The position numbers were made by a program, and so were the translations under genes. Under the pieces are notes generated by a model. It did not search any database, was not told where the DNA came from, and worked only from the letters and a program-made list of their open reading frames with translations. 64,000 nucleotides of DNA from an uncultured Pseudoflavonifractor sp. (GTDB lineage Bacteria; Bacillota; Clostridia; Oscillospirales; Oscillospiraceae). This document shows, piece after piece, positions 14,795-24,579 of this stretch (position 1 is the stretch's first letter; each line of letters starts with the position of its first letter). The stretch spans positions 1 to 64,000 of the forward strand of contig NZ_CALXEG010000002.1 in assembly GCF_944387275.1 (NCBI RefSeq), written 5' to 3'.

Positions 14795-14957
14795 GGATAG
14801 CGCTCCACATGCTGTGACAGTCCGGACGGTGTTCCCGTACGGCCCAGGCCGCGCCGCCCAGGCAGGCGAAGCGACCTTCGGCGGTGCGCCCTCTCCCCGC
14901 GGGACGGCTGCCTGGCCTTGTCCCGGAGTACGCATGCGTACCGCGCCTCTATCCTCT
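14795..14957 (-). promoter_or_regulatory. Lysine riboswitch (L-box)
   Basis: On the minus strand the RNA opens GGATAGAGGCGCGG and closes GGACTGTCA...GGAGCGCTATCC. These are the lysine-riboswitch P1 strands and conserved core, with GCACCGCCGAAGG internally and a GCGTACTCCGGGA loop-E-like segment. P1 pairs GGATAG with CTATCC. Followed by a terminator, so lysine should switch off the downstream transporter. Confidence 0.92.
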
Positions 14958-15145
14958 TATTAAAGAAGCGTAAGTATCCTATCATGGGTTCCAGGGATTG
15001 TCAAGGCTGAATCCGCCTTTTTGCGCGGTAAGGCTTTGTGCGATATGACGATTTTTGAAATACATCTTTACACCAATAATTTATCATGGTAGTATACTAA
15101 AGCAAGAAGGCGAATCACCGGCGCCTGACAGAAGGAGGATATATC

Positions 15146-16003
15146 ATGAAGCTGAAAAGATGGCTGGCCCTTGCTCTGGCGCTGGCGACCGCAGCGACCC
15201 TGACCGCCTGCTCCACTCCCACGGGCGGCGATACCGGCGGAGATGCCGGCACGCCCTCCGGGTCTCCCGCTCCCAGCGGCTCTCAGGCCGTGGCGGAGAG
15301 CGATATGCAGTATGTGAAGGACAAGGGCACCCTGGTGGTGGGCATGACCGACTTCGCCCCCATGGACTATAAGGACGAGAACGGCGAGTGGATCGGCTTT
15401 GACGCCGACATGGCCAAGGCCTTTGCCGAGAGCCTGGGCGTGGAAGTGGAGTTCCTGGAGATCAACTGGGACAACAAGCTGATGGAGCTGGACACCAAGG
15501 GCATTGACGTCATCTGGAACGGCATGACCATCAACGACGAGGTGGAGGCCGGCGCCTCCGTCTCCGAGCCCTACTGCCGCAACGGCCAGGTGGTGGTGGT
15601 GCCCGTGGACAAGGCGGAGGACTACCAGACCCAGGAGAGCCTGAGCGGGCTGAACTTCGCCGTGGAGAACGGCTCCGCCGGCGCCGAGCAGCTGGACGCC
15701 CTGGGCCTGAGCTACGTGGCCAAGAGCACCCAGGCCGACGCCCTGATGGAGGTGGCCTCCGGCGCCTCCGACGCCTGCGTCATCGACCTGCTGATGGCGG
15801 GCGCCATGATCGGCGAGGGCACCAGCTATCCCGACCTGACCTATACCGTGCAGCTCAACGACGAGGAGTACGGCGTGGCATTCCGCCAGGGCTCCGACCT
15901 GACCGAGGCCTTCAACACCTTCTGGAAGGAGGCCTATGACGCCGGCACCGTCATGGAGACGGCCACCACCTACGGCGTACAGGAGTCCGTCATCGAGAAG
16001 TAA
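15146..16003 (+). CDS. Polar amino-acid ABC transporter substrate-binding lipoprotein
   Basis: 285 residues. Lipoprotein signal with lipobox LTAC at about 19-22, then a Gly/Ser/Pro linker, then an SBP_bac_3 domain (GTLVVGMTDFAPMDYKDENGEWIGFDADMAKAFAESLGVEVEF...IDVIWNGMTINDE). It captures a polar amino acid at the outer membrane face and hands it to the permease below. A hairpin after the gene (16023-16049) would keep its mRNA more abundant than the rest, as is usual for binding proteins. SD AGAAGGAGG precedes the ATG. A TTTACA/TAGTAT promoter near 15067-15095 is plausible. Substrate not determinable here. Confidence 0.92.
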   Translation: MKLKRWLALALALATAATLTACSTPTGGDTGGDAGTPSGSPAPSGSQAVAESDMQYVKDKGTLVVGMTDFAPMDYKDENGEWIGFDADMAKAFAESLGVEVEFLEINWDNKLMELDTKGIDVIWNGMTINDEVEAGASVSEPYCRNGQVVVVPVDKAEDYQTQESLSGLNFAVENGSAGAEQLDALGLSYVAKSTQADALMEVASGASDACVIDLLMAGAMIGEGTSYPDLTYTVQLNDEEYGVAFRQGSDLTEAFNTFWKEAYDAGTVMETATTYGVQESVIEK

Positions 16004-16022
16004 CATCACGCTGAGGGAACAG

Positions 16023-16055
16023 GGCAGAGGGCCGTTACGGCCCTCTGCCTTTCCC
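16023..16055 (+). terminator. Attenuating hairpin after the binding protein gene
   Basis: 12-bp stem (16023-16034 with 16038-16049), short T-run. Probably partial termination within the operon. Confidence 0.65.
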
Positions 16056-16078
16056 CGGTCATAGAGAGGAAAAAGCCT

Positions 16079-16717
16079 ATGCTTCTGTCTGTATCCCTCA
16101 CGCTGCTGGATGGCCTGGTGGTCACCCTGGAGCTGTTCGCCCTCACCCTTCTGTTCGCGCTGCCCCTGGGCCTCATCATCTCCCTGGGCTCCATGAGCCG
16201 GTTCACCCCCCTGCGGGCGGTGGTCAAGACCGTGGTCTGGATCATCCGGGGCACCCCCCTGATGCTCCAGATCATGATCGTGTTCTACGGGCCGGGGCTG
16301 ATGTTCGGCCTGCCCCTGCTGCCCCGGTTCACCGCCGCGGTGGTGACCTTCACCATCAACTACGCCTGCTATTTCTCCGAGATCTACCGGGGCGGCATCC
16401 AGGGTGTGCCGGCGGGCCAGCGGGAGGCCGGTCTGGTGCTGGGCATGACCCGCAGCCAGATCTTCTTCAAGGTCACCCTGCTCCAGGTCATCAAGCGCAT
16501 CGTCCCCCCCATGGGCAACGAGTTCATCACCCTGGTGAAGGACACCGCCCTGGTGCGGGTCATCTCGGTGTATGAGATCATCTGGATGGGCGAGTCCTAC
16601 ATCAAAAAGGGCATGATCTGGCCCCTGTTCTACACCGCCGTGTTCTATCTGGCCATCAGCGGCATCCTTACCCTGCTGCTGAACTGGTTCGAGAAGAAGA
16701 TGGACTACTTCAAGTAA
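16079..16717 (+). CDS. Amino-acid ABC transporter permease
   Basis: 212 residues, HisM/ArtQ type with about five transmembrane helices. The cytoplasmic EAA-like loop is QREAGLVLGMTRSQIFFKVTLLQVIKRIVPPMGNEFITLVKDTALV. AGAGAGGA lies upstream of ATG 16079. It forms the membrane channel of the importer with the flanking genes. Confidence 0.93.
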   Translation: MLLSVSLTLLDGLVVTLELFALTLLFALPLGLIISLGSMSRFTPLRAVVKTVVWIIRGTPLMLQIMIVFYGPGLMFGLPLLPRFTAAVVTFTINYACYFSEIYRGGIQGVPAGQREAGLVLGMTRSQIFFKVTLLQVIKRIVPPMGNEFITLVKDTALVRVISVYEIIWMGESYIKKGMIWPLFYTAVFYLAISGILTLLLNWFEKKMDYFK

Positions 16718-16730
16718 GGAGGTGCGCCCC

Positions 16731-17510
16731 ATGCCGGTTTTGGAAGTACAGCACATTGAAAAGCACTTTGGGGCCACCCGGGTGCTGGAGGACATCAGCT
16801 TTTCCCTGGACCAGGGCCAGGCCCTGGCCATCATCGGCTCCTCGGGCAGCGGCAAGACCACCCTGCTGCGCTGCCTGAATTTCCTGGAGACCCCCAACAA
16901 GGGGAAGATCCTGGTCAACGGGGAGACCCTGTTTGACGCCGCCGACCCGGCCACCCAGCGGGAGAACGAGGTGCGCAAGAAGCGGCTCCACTTCGGACTG
17001 GTGTTCCAGTCCTTCAACCTGTTCCCACAGTACACGGCCCTCCAGAACGTGACGCTGGCCAGCCAGCTGCTGGCGCGGGAGCGGCCCGACTTCAAGCAGA
17101 ACAAGAAGCAGATCTTTGCCGACATCGAGCGGGAGGGGCAGGCGCTGCTGGAGCGGATGGGCCTGGCCGAGCGGGCGGGGCACTACCCCCACCAGCTCTC
17201 AGGCGGCCAGCAGCAGCGGGTGGCCATCGCCCGGGCCCTGGCCCTCAAGCCGGACATCCTCTGCTTTGACGAGCCCACCTCCGCCCTGGACCCGGAGCTG
17301 ACCGGCGAGGTGCTCAAGGTCATCCGGGGCCTGGCCGACCAGCACACCACCATGATCATCGTCACCCATGAGATGGCCTTTGCTCGGGACGTGGCGGATC
17401 AGGTGATATTCATGGACGGCGGCCTTATCGTGGAGCAGGGAGCCGCCCGGCAGGTCATCGAGAACCCCCGGGAGGAGCGGACCAAGCAGTTCCTCTCCAG
17501 ATACCACTAA
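16731..17510 (+). CDS. Amino-acid ABC transporter ATP-binding protein
   Basis: About 259 residues, GlnQ/HisP type. Walker A GSSGSGKTT, Q-loop LVFQSFNLFPQ, signature LSGGQQQRVAIARAL, Walker B ILCFDEPTSALDPE and switch His in IIVTHEMAFARDVAD. ATG 16731 lies 8 bp after AAGGAGG; GTG 16722 is within the SD and is rejected. Ends the importer operon at a strong terminator. Confidence 0.95.
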   Translation: MPVLEVQHIEKHFGATRVLEDISFSLDQGQALAIIGSSGSGKTTLLRCLNFLETPNKGKILVNGETLFDAADPATQRENEVRKKRLHFGLVFQSFNLFPQYTALQNVTLASQLLARERPDFKQNKKQIFADIEREGQALLERMGLAERAGHYPHQLSGGQQQRVAIARALALKPDILCFDEPTSALDPELTGEVLKVIRGLADQHTTMIIVTHEMAFARDVADQVIFMDGGLIVEQGAARQVIENPREERTKQFLSRYH

Positions 17511-17520
17511 AAGACAGCAA

Positions 17521-17556
17521 AAACGGCGCTCTCCCAACGGGAGAGCGCCGTTTTTA
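17521..17556. terminator. Bidirectional terminator
   Basis: 15-bp stem with AAAA and TTTTT flanks between the convergent ABC operon and asnS. Confidence 0.92.
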
Positions 17557-17565
17557 TGGATTTTC

Positions 17566-18960
<1,395 letters not shown>

Positions 18961-19047
18961 AGCGAATCCTCCTCGATTCTTTGCAGTTGCCTCTAAGTAT
19001 AGCCGTTTTCCTCAGAATTTGCAACCACTCCGAGGGGATTGGAGGAG

Positions 19048-19083
19048 AAAAAAGCCGCTCCGGACGGTGAAGCCCGGGGCGGC
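19048..19083 (-). terminator. Terminator of the 129-residue membrane protein gene
   Basis: 10-bp GC stem (19054-19063 with 19074-19083), with A-run 19048-19053 giving a minus-strand U-run. Confidence 0.7.
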
Positions 19084-19089
19084 CTGTAC

Positions 19090-19479
19090 TCATATAGGCT
19101 TGGGCCGGTTCACCCGCCGTGAGATTGCCCACACTACCCAGGCGGCCAGGCAGCCCAGCACCGGGGACACGCACCACCAGCCCGCCAGGACCCATGCCAG
19201 GACATACCACTCGGCGGAGGCCACAAACCACAGCCCGGGGACGGCCAGCAGGGCGGCGGGCAGGAGGATGCGCCACCGCAACTTCGCCGTCCGGCACAGG
19301 AGCAGCTCCAGGAAGAACATGGGGATAAAGTGGGCGTACAGCAGCAGGAGCTGATGCCACGGGGGGATATCCAGGGGGAGGTCGGCAAAGGCCGTGGCGA
19401 AAATGGCGGCGTAGGCGGCAAAGGAGATCAGGGTGAGGGACAGCAGGACGCGGTTTGCCGTTTCACGCATGGGAGCCAT
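19090..19479 (-). CDS. Hypothetical four-helix membrane protein
   Basis: 129 residues with about four transmembrane segments (VLLSLTLISFAAYAAIFATAFA, LLLLYAHFIPMFFLELLLC, WRILLPAALLAVPGLWFVA, GCLAAWVVWAI). I do not recognise the family. GAGGTG precedes ATG 19479. It lies downstream of two other leftward membrane genes and the LytTR regulator, 25 bp after the preceding stop, so is probably in that operon. Confidence 0.6.
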   Translation of the reverse strand: MAPMRETANRVLLSLTLISFAAYAAIFATAFADLPLDIPPWHQLLLLYAHFIPMFFLELLLCRTAKLRWRILLPAALLAVPGLWFVASAEWYVLAWVLAGWWCVSPVLGCLAAWVVWAISRRVNRPKPI

Positions 19480-19504
19480 AACAACACCTCATTTCTAAAG
19501 CCGT

Positions 19505-20029
19505 TCAGTACATGGGGATGAAGAAGAGCCAGGGGGCGGTGATCACGGCCATGGTCAGGGCAATGATATGCTTCTCGCGGGGGGTGAGCAGCTCACACCT
19601 GCCCATGGCTTTTTGATCGAAGAAGTAGATGCACGCCCCGGCCAGGGCCACGCCAATCAGGGTCCAGGCGAAGGCGGCAGGGTGGGCAAAGGCGCTGTGG
19701 GTGATGTGGCCCACCGAGTCCTCCCAGGCGGCCACGATGGCAGGCAGCTCCCCTACTTGCCCGGAACCGGCGATCCACGCGGGCAGCAGGCCCAGGAACA
19801 TCCACGCCACGCCCACCGCGTCGGCGGCAAAGCCCAGCAGCCAGAATTTCCACCATAATTTCTTCATCACGCCGCCCTTGCCCTGATGTTTTAAAGCCAG
19901 CAGGGTGAGGAAGAGCACCAGACAGTCGATAATCAGATTGCCCGGCAGCAGGATCAACCAGATCTCGGGGAAGAGGATCAGCAGCCATATGGGGAGGATG
20001 ATGTTGTAGAACCGGTGTTCCCGTTTCAT
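19505..20029 (-). CDS. Hypothetical membrane protein
   Basis: 174 residues with about five transmembrane helices (IILPIWLLILFPEIWLILLPGNLIIDCLVLFLTLLAL, FWLLGFAADAVGVAWMFLGLLPAWI, AFAWTLIGVALAGACIYFF, HIIALTMAVITAPWLFFIPMY). The start MKREHRFYN overlaps the upstream gene's ATGAAAAAATGA end, so it is translationally coupled. Family unknown to me; proteins of this type travel with DUF3021/LytTR pairs. Confidence 0.65.
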   Translation of the reverse strand: MKREHRFYNIILPIWLLILFPEIWLILLPGNLIIDCLVLFLTLLALKHQGKGGVMKKLWWKFWLLGFAADAVGVAWMFLGLLPAWIAGSGQVGELPAIVAAWEDSVGHITHSAFAHPAAFAWTLIGVALAGACIYFFDQKAMGRCELLTPREKHIIALTMAVITAPWLFFIPMY

Positions 20030-20877
20030 TTTTTCATTCTCCTCTCTCTCACGGTGCGCAGCAGGGCGCCGATGGCGTTGCCCAGCAGCGCGGCGCACAG
20101 GGCAATGGGGATCATCACCCCATCGGCCACGTTGGAAACCAGGTTGGCCAGCAGCACGAAGCAGAGGGTCAGCAGGGCGCACATCACGGGGTACAGGGGG
20201 CAGAAGCCCTGCCGCCTGCCCAGAAAGAGCCCGGAGAAGAAGCCGCCCACCGGCAGGATGAGCATGGCGTAGATGGCGGTGAAGAGTGGGATGGGAGCGT
20301 CCAGGGTGAGCCGCACCGCCATGGGCAGCACCAGGCACATGAGGGCGGCAAAGGGGAGATAGGGCAGGCTCTCCCGCCATTTCAGGGGGGAGGGCCCGGG
20401 GGAGAGGCCCAGCTTCTGCCGGATGGCGGCTATCTCCACATACCACCCTACCCAGCGGCCCAGCCAGATGAGCAGGTAGACCGCCGCCAGCAGCCCCAGG
20501 TAGAGGACAAGGGGCCAAAACTCGCCCCAGTTCCACCCGCACAGCACAACCAGCAGGGTGAGTGCGGCGGCGGTGGCGGCGAAGTGGACCAGGGAACGGC
20601 GCACCAGGGTGGGGCCGTCGTCGGCGAAGGGCAGGGTGGACACCCCCACCACCGCCCCCATCAGGAAGTAGAGCCCCAGCTCAATGGCAAAGGCCAGGGG
20701 GACGGAGCCGGTGAGATACGCCAGGTCATAGCTCACCAGCCGGAAGGAGGTGCGGCTGGAGAGAAGGCCGCCGCTCACCAGGTCGTTAAAGAGGCCGCCC
20801 AGGGGGATGAGGACGGCAATGCCGATGAGTCCGCCCAGGAGGATGCGGATGAGCCACTGTTTCTGTCTGTCCGTCAT
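20026..20877 (-). CDS. Membrane protein with DUF3021-like N-terminus
   Basis: 283 residues, about eight transmembrane helices. The first half (IRILLGGLIGIAVLIPLGGLF...LVSYDLAYLTGSVPLAFAIELGLYFLMGAVVGVSTL) resembles DUF3021, membrane proteins found beside LytTR regulators. The second half adds further helices of unknown type. It follows the LytTR gene by 15 bp and is probably a membrane partner or target of it. Confidence 0.65.
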   Translation of the reverse strand: MTDRQKQWLIRILLGGLIGIAVLIPLGGLFNDLVSGGLLSSRTSFRLVSYDLAYLTGSVPLAFAIELGLYFLMGAVVGVSTLPFADDGPTLVRRSLVHFAATAAALTLLVVLCGWNWGEFWPLVLYLGLLAAVYLLIWLGRWVGWYVEIAAIRQKLGLSPGPSPLKWRESLPYLPFAALMCLVLPMAVRLTLDAPIPLFTAIYAMLILPVGGFFSGLFLGRRQGFCPLYPVMCALLTLCFVLLANLVSNVADGVMIPIALCAALLGNAIGALLRTVRERRMKK

Positions 20878-20892
20878 AGCGATTCCCTCCTA

Positions 20893-21327
20893 TCACAGTC
20901 CAAGGGCTTCCTTGATCTTTTTCACATACCGGCGGGACACGTAGCACACCGTGTCCCCCGCCAGGGTCATCTTGATGGTGCCCGTCAGGGTCAGATCCAG
21001 GGCGGTAACCTTGCCCAGGTTGACGATCTCCGACTGGGAGATGCGCACAAAGGTGTGCCGGTCCAGCCGGGCCTCCAGCTCGTAGAGCCGCTCCTTCAGG
21101 TCGAACACCCCGTCGGAGGTCTGGGCCTTGACCCCCTTGTCCTCCCCGTAGCACCGGAGCAACTTCTCCGGCGGGATGGGGAAGGCGGAGCCGTCCCGCC
21201 AGCCGATGAGCCGGTCCCCGCTCTCCAGCCGGGCGGCCAGGGCCTTCACCTCGTCGGTGAGGGCGGGGGCCGTGATGGTCACGGAGGGCGCACCGCAGCC
21301 CGGGTCAATGCGTATCGTCACCTTCAT
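20893..21327 (-). CDS. LytTR-family transcriptional regulator
   Basis: 144 residues. A LytTR DNA-binding domain at about 50-140 (IPPEKLLRCYGEDKGVKAQTSDGVFDLKERLYELEARLDRHTFVRISQSEIVNLGKV...VSRRYVKKIKEAL) follows a short N-terminal region without a receiver domain. This is the stand-alone LytTR class, commonly regulated by the adjacent membrane protein. SD GGGGGCGG before the ATG is acceptable. First gene of the leftward operon to 19090. Confidence 0.9.
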   Translation of the reverse strand: MKVTIRIDPGCGAPSVTITAPALTDEVKALAARLESGDRLIGWRDGSAFPIPPEKLLRCYGEDKGVKAQTSDGVFDLKERLYELEARLDRHTFVRISQSEIVNLGKVTALDLTLTGTIKMTLAGDTVCYVSRRYVKKIKEALGL

Positions 21328-21361
21328 GGCTTCCGCCCCCTTTCCACCCTAACTATAACCA

Positions 21362-21403
21362 AAAAGAGACCGTCTGTCCATGCCATCGGGACAGACGGTC
21401 TCT
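21362..21403 (-). terminator. Terminator of the lipoprotein gene
   Basis: 14-bp stem (21366-21379 with 21389-21402) and A-run 21361-21365 giving a minus-strand U-run. Confidence 0.85.
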
Positions 21404-21430
21404 CCGCCGGAATATTCGGTTGCGGACGGC

Positions 21431-22180
21431 TCAGGGAGCGCCCGCTTCCCCCACCGTGTAGGTCCAGGAGCCGTCCTCCGCCATCTGGGCGGTACAGTTG
21501 GAAAAGGCATAGCTCTCTGTGCCCGAGCGCCACTTCCGGGCCTCAAAGCCGGTCTCCGCGTCCCCCGTGATGGAGAACAGACAGCCGTCCTCCCAGGCGC
21601 AGAGGTTGGGGTCCTCCTCACCGCCCTCTGCCATGGGGGTGAGATAGCCCTCCTGCCAGAGCACCTCCAGGGGGACCTCCATAGGGGGCGCCAGGCCGCA
21701 GTCCTCGCCAAAGCGCCAGGCCAGGCCCGCCTTCTCGCCCGGGGTCAGGTCGGTCAGGCCGGACAGGTCCACAGCCAGCTGGGTGGCGCCCTCGTTCAGG
21801 CCGGGCTCTGCCGCCCACAGGTCGTTGAGCACCTGGAGGTAGAGGCCGCAGCGGTCGTCCACGCTGCTTCCGTCCCCATCCAGGGCGTAGACCTTGCCAA
21901 GGCCCGCGGGGCAACTGTACAGAAACATCCCGTCAAAAGTGATGGTGATTTTCATGCCGTCTGCCAGGTCGTCCGCCGTGGCCGGGTGTCCGTCTATGGT
22001 GACGGGGCCATCATCCGCACCCAGGCGGTAGATGCCGCTGCCCCCATCCAGGTCGGCCACCATCAGGGCGCCCGTCTCCGCCCCGTCCACAATGCGCACG
22101 GTCAAGGTGGCCTGCTTTCGTGCGCAGGCGGTCAGGACAAGCAGCCCTGTCATGGCCAGTGCCAGGAGCCGAATTTTCAT
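21431..22180 (-). CDS. Hypothetical lipoprotein
   Basis: 249 residues. Signal peptide LALAMTGLLVLTAC with the lipobox Cys at about 19, so it is anchored on the outer membrane face. The mature part is acidic, with a probable beta-rich first domain (ATLTVRIVDGAETGALMVADLDGG...GMKITITFDG) and an acidic second half containing paired Cys. No family recognised. Own terminator and no operon partners; orientation diverges from psuK. Confidence 0.65.
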   Translation of the reverse strand: MKIRLLALAMTGLLVLTACARKQATLTVRIVDGAETGALMVADLDGGSGIYRLGADDGPVTIDGHPATADDLADGMKITITFDGMFLYSCPAGLGKVYALDGDGSSVDDRCGLYLQVLNDLWAAEPGLNEGATQLAVDLSGLTDLTPGEKAGLAWRFGEDCGLAPPMEVPLEVLWQEGYLTPMAEGGEEDPNLCAWEDGCLFSITGDAETGFEARKWRSGTESYAFSNCTAQMAEDGSWTYTVGEAGAP

Positions 22181-22253
22181 TGCGCTTCCTCCTCCTTCCA
22201 GGTTTGGTTCTGCTTTTCAGACGTTTTTTTGGAGAAAAAGTTCCGTTTGTCCC

Positions 22254-22281
22254 TTGACAGAGGAGAGAAAAGATGTATAAT
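22254..22281 (+). promoter_or_regulatory. Promoter of psuK-psuG
   Basis: TTGACA, 16 bp, TATAAT, about 40 bp before the psuK ATG. Confidence 0.85.
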
Positions 22282-22325
22282 AAGCACGTGATTATAAAAC
22301 AAACTTTTGCTTAGGAGGAGAGGCC

Positions 22326-23405
22326 ATGACCCAGCGGGAACGACAGATTCTCAAGTGGATTGAGGAGAACCCCCTCATCTCCCAGCAGGAGCTGGCGGAG
22401 AAGGCGGGCATCACCCGCTCCTCGGCGGCGGTGCACATCTCCAACCTGATGAAGCAGGGGCACATCGCTGGCCGGGGGTACATCGTCCGCACCGCGCCAT
22501 ACGCGGTGGTGGTGGGCGGCGTGAACATGGACATCGGCGGCCATCCGGCCCACAAGCTGGTGCCCGCCGACTCCAACCCGGGCTCCGTGCGCATGAGCCT
22601 GGGCGGCGTGGGGCGGAACATCGCCCACAATATGAGCCTGCTGGGCATGGATGTGCGCCTCCTCACCGCCTTTGGCGACGACATAAACGCCCAGCGCATC
22701 GCGGCCAGCTGCGGCGAGCTGGGCATCGACGTGAGCCAGTGCCTGACCGTGCCCGGCGGGGCCACCTCCACTTACCTGTTCATCACCGATGAGCGGGGGG
22801 ACATGGCCGTGGCGGTGAGCGACATGGAGATCTACAAGAACGTGACCCCCGCGTTTCTCTCCAGCCGTGTCCGGCTGCTCCAGAACGCCCAGCTCATCGT
22901 GGTGGACACTAACATCCCCGCCGAGTCCATCGCCTGGCTGGCGGAGAACATCAAGCTGCCCATCTTTGCCGACCCGGTGTCCACCGCCAAGGCAGAGAAG
23001 CTCCGGCCGGTGCTGGGCAGGCTCCACACCCTCAAGCCCAACCGGCTGGAGGCCGAGCTGCTCTCCGGCGTATCCATTACTGACGAGGCCAGCCTCAACG
23101 CGGCGGCGGACGCCCTGCTCTCCACCGGCCTGCGCCGGGTGTTCATCAGCCTGGGCGGGGACGGAGTGCTGGCCGCCGACCATAACGGCCGCTGTCATGT
23201 GCCCTGCTGTCCCGGCGACATGGTCAACACCACCGGCTGCGGCGACGCGGGCATGGCGGCCATCGCCTGGGCCTATCTGGAGGGCACCGACCTGGAGGGC
23301 ACCGCCCGTGCCGCAATGGCGGCGGGCGCCATCGCCATGGAGAGCGCCGAGACCATCAACCCCAGCATGAGCGCCCGCCTGCTGAAAGAGCGCATGGGCG
23401 CGTGA
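22326..23405 (+). CDS. psuK: Pseudouridine kinase with N-terminal winged helix
   Basis: 359 residues. Residues 1-55 are a winged-helix DNA-binding domain (TQRERQILKWIEENPLISQQELAEKAGITRSSAAVHISNLMKQGHI), and the rest is a PfkB/ribokinase fold with GGVNMDIGG near 60 and the catalytic GCGDAG motif near 307. The HTH-PfkB fusion next to psuG indicates pseudouridine kinase, which makes pseudouridine 5'-phosphate. The HTH suggests self-regulation of the operon. SD AGGAGGAG precedes ATG 22326. Confidence 0.92.
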   Translation: MTQRERQILKWIEENPLISQQELAEKAGITRSSAAVHISNLMKQGHIAGRGYIVRTAPYAVVVGGVNMDIGGHPAHKLVPADSNPGSVRMSLGGVGRNIAHNMSLLGMDVRLLTAFGDDINAQRIAASCGELGIDVSQCLTVPGGATSTYLFITDERGDMAVAVSDMEIYKNVTPAFLSSRVRLLQNAQLIVVDTNIPAESIAWLAENIKLPIFADPVSTAKAEKLRPVLGRLHTLKPNRLEAELLSGVSITDEASLNAAADALLSTGLRRVFISLGGDGVLAADHNGRCHVPCCPGDMVNTTGCGDAGMAAIAWAYLEGTDLEGTARAAMAAGAIAMESAETINPSMSARLLKERMGA

Positions 23406-23473
23406 GCCGGAAACAGGAAAAAACCACTACAATTTGTAATATACATAAAATATTATTCTGGAGGTAATTGAAA

Positions 23474-24397
23474 ATGAGCCTGAACAAGTATCTGGACGTT
23501 GCCCCTGAAGTCGCCGAGGCCATTGCCGCCGGTAAGCCCGTGGTGGCCCTGGAGTCCACCATCATCTCCCACGGCATGCCCTATCCCCAGAACGTGGAGA
23601 CCGCCCTCAACGTGGAGAAGATCATCCGCGAGAACGGCGCCGTGCCCGCCACCATCGCCGTCATCGGCGGCCGCCTGAAGGCCGGCTGCACCAAGGAGGA
23701 GATCGAGTACCTGGGCAAGAAGGGCCTGGAGGTGACCAAGGCCAGCCGCCGGGATCTGCCCGTGCTGGTGGCCCGTGGTGAGGACGGCGCCACTACCGTC
23801 ACCACCACGATGATCATCGCCCACATGGCGGGCATCCAGGTCTTCGCCACCGGCGGCATCGGCGGCGTCCACCGCGGCGCCGAGACCACCATGGACATCT
23901 CCGCCGACCTGGAGGAGCTGGCCCAGACCCCCGTGATGGTGGTGTGCGCCGGCGCCAAGTCCATCCTGGACCTGGGCCTGACCCTGGAGTACCTGGAGAC
24001 CCACGGCGTGCCCGTCATCGGCTACGGCACCAAGGAGCTGCCCGCCTTCTACACCCGCAAGAGCGGCTTCAGCGTGGACTATGAGATCGACACCCCCGAG
24101 GAGCTGGCCGCTGCCTTCCATGCCCAGCGTGAGCTGGAGTTCAAGGGCGGCATGCTGGTGACCAACCCCATCCCCGAGGAGTTCTCCATGGACGCCGACG
24201 TCATCAACAAGGCCATCGACGAGGCTGTGGAGGAGGCCAAGGAGCAGGGCATCCACGGCAAGGCCACCACCCCCTTCCTGCTGGCCAAGATCAAGGATCT
24301 GACCGGCGGCGACTCCCTGGACTCCAACATCCACCTGGTGTACAACAACGCCAAGCTGGCCGCCAAGACCGCCGCTGCCATCTGCGCCCTGAAGTAA
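23474..24397 (+). CDS. psuG: Pseudouridine-5'-phosphate glycosidase
   Basis: 307 residues. It cleaves pseudouridine 5'-phosphate to uracil and ribose 5-phosphate. Typical motifs: VALESTIISHGMPYPQN, GAVPATIAVIGGRLKAGC, VTKASRRDLPVL, TTVTTTMIIAHMAGIQVFATGGIGGVHRGAETTMDISADLEEL with the active-site Lys/Asp region, and VIGYGTKELPAFYTRKSGF. ATG 23474 lies 8 bp after GGAGGT. Follows psuK by about 70 bp; no nucleoside transporter is linked here. Confidence 0.97.
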   Translation: MSLNKYLDVAPEVAEAIAAGKPVVALESTIISHGMPYPQNVETALNVEKIIRENGAVPATIAVIGGRLKAGCTKEEIEYLGKKGLEVTKASRRDLPVLVARGEDGATTVTTTMIIAHMAGIQVFATGGIGGVHRGAETTMDISADLEELAQTPVMVVCAGAKSILDLGLTLEYLETHGVPVIGYGTKELPAFYTRKSGFSVDYEIDTPEELAAAFHAQRELEFKGGMLVTNPIPEEFSMDADVINKAIDEAVEEAKEQGIHGKATTPFLLAKIKDLTGGDSLDSNIHLVYNNAKLAAKTAAAICALK

Positions 24398-24420
24398 GCG
24401 CAGCCTGACAAACATATCTA

Positions 24421-24456
24421 CAGCACCCCGGGATGATTCCCGGGGTGCTGTTTTTT
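24421..24456 (+). terminator. Terminator of psuKG
   Basis: 13-bp stem (24421-24433 with 24438-24450), then six T. Confidence 0.92.
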
Positions 24457-24493
24457 GCGGTAAAAAATTTATTTCCCAGTATACAACTGGGGA

Positions 24494-24540
24494 TTGACGG
24501 CGGAGGGAGCGTGTGATATTATTTGGTTAGCTAAAACTAA
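24494..24540 (+). promoter_or_regulatory. Promoter and metalloregulator-like operator of the ZIP gene
   Basis: TTGACG (24494-24499), 17 bp, TATTAT (24517-24522). Just downstream, TTAGCTAAAACTAA (24527-24540) is an inverted repeat (TTAG/CTAA) of the kind recognised by DtxR/MntR-family metal repressors, over the expected +1. Confidence 0.55.
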
Positions 24541-24579
24541 TTATTAGAACCACAGAACCTTTGAAAGGGGGAGAACCCT

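Noticed and set aside
18961..19090. T-box leader before asnS
   Set aside because: Only about 120 bp, with no T-box consensus or terminator/antiterminator pair before the TTG start.
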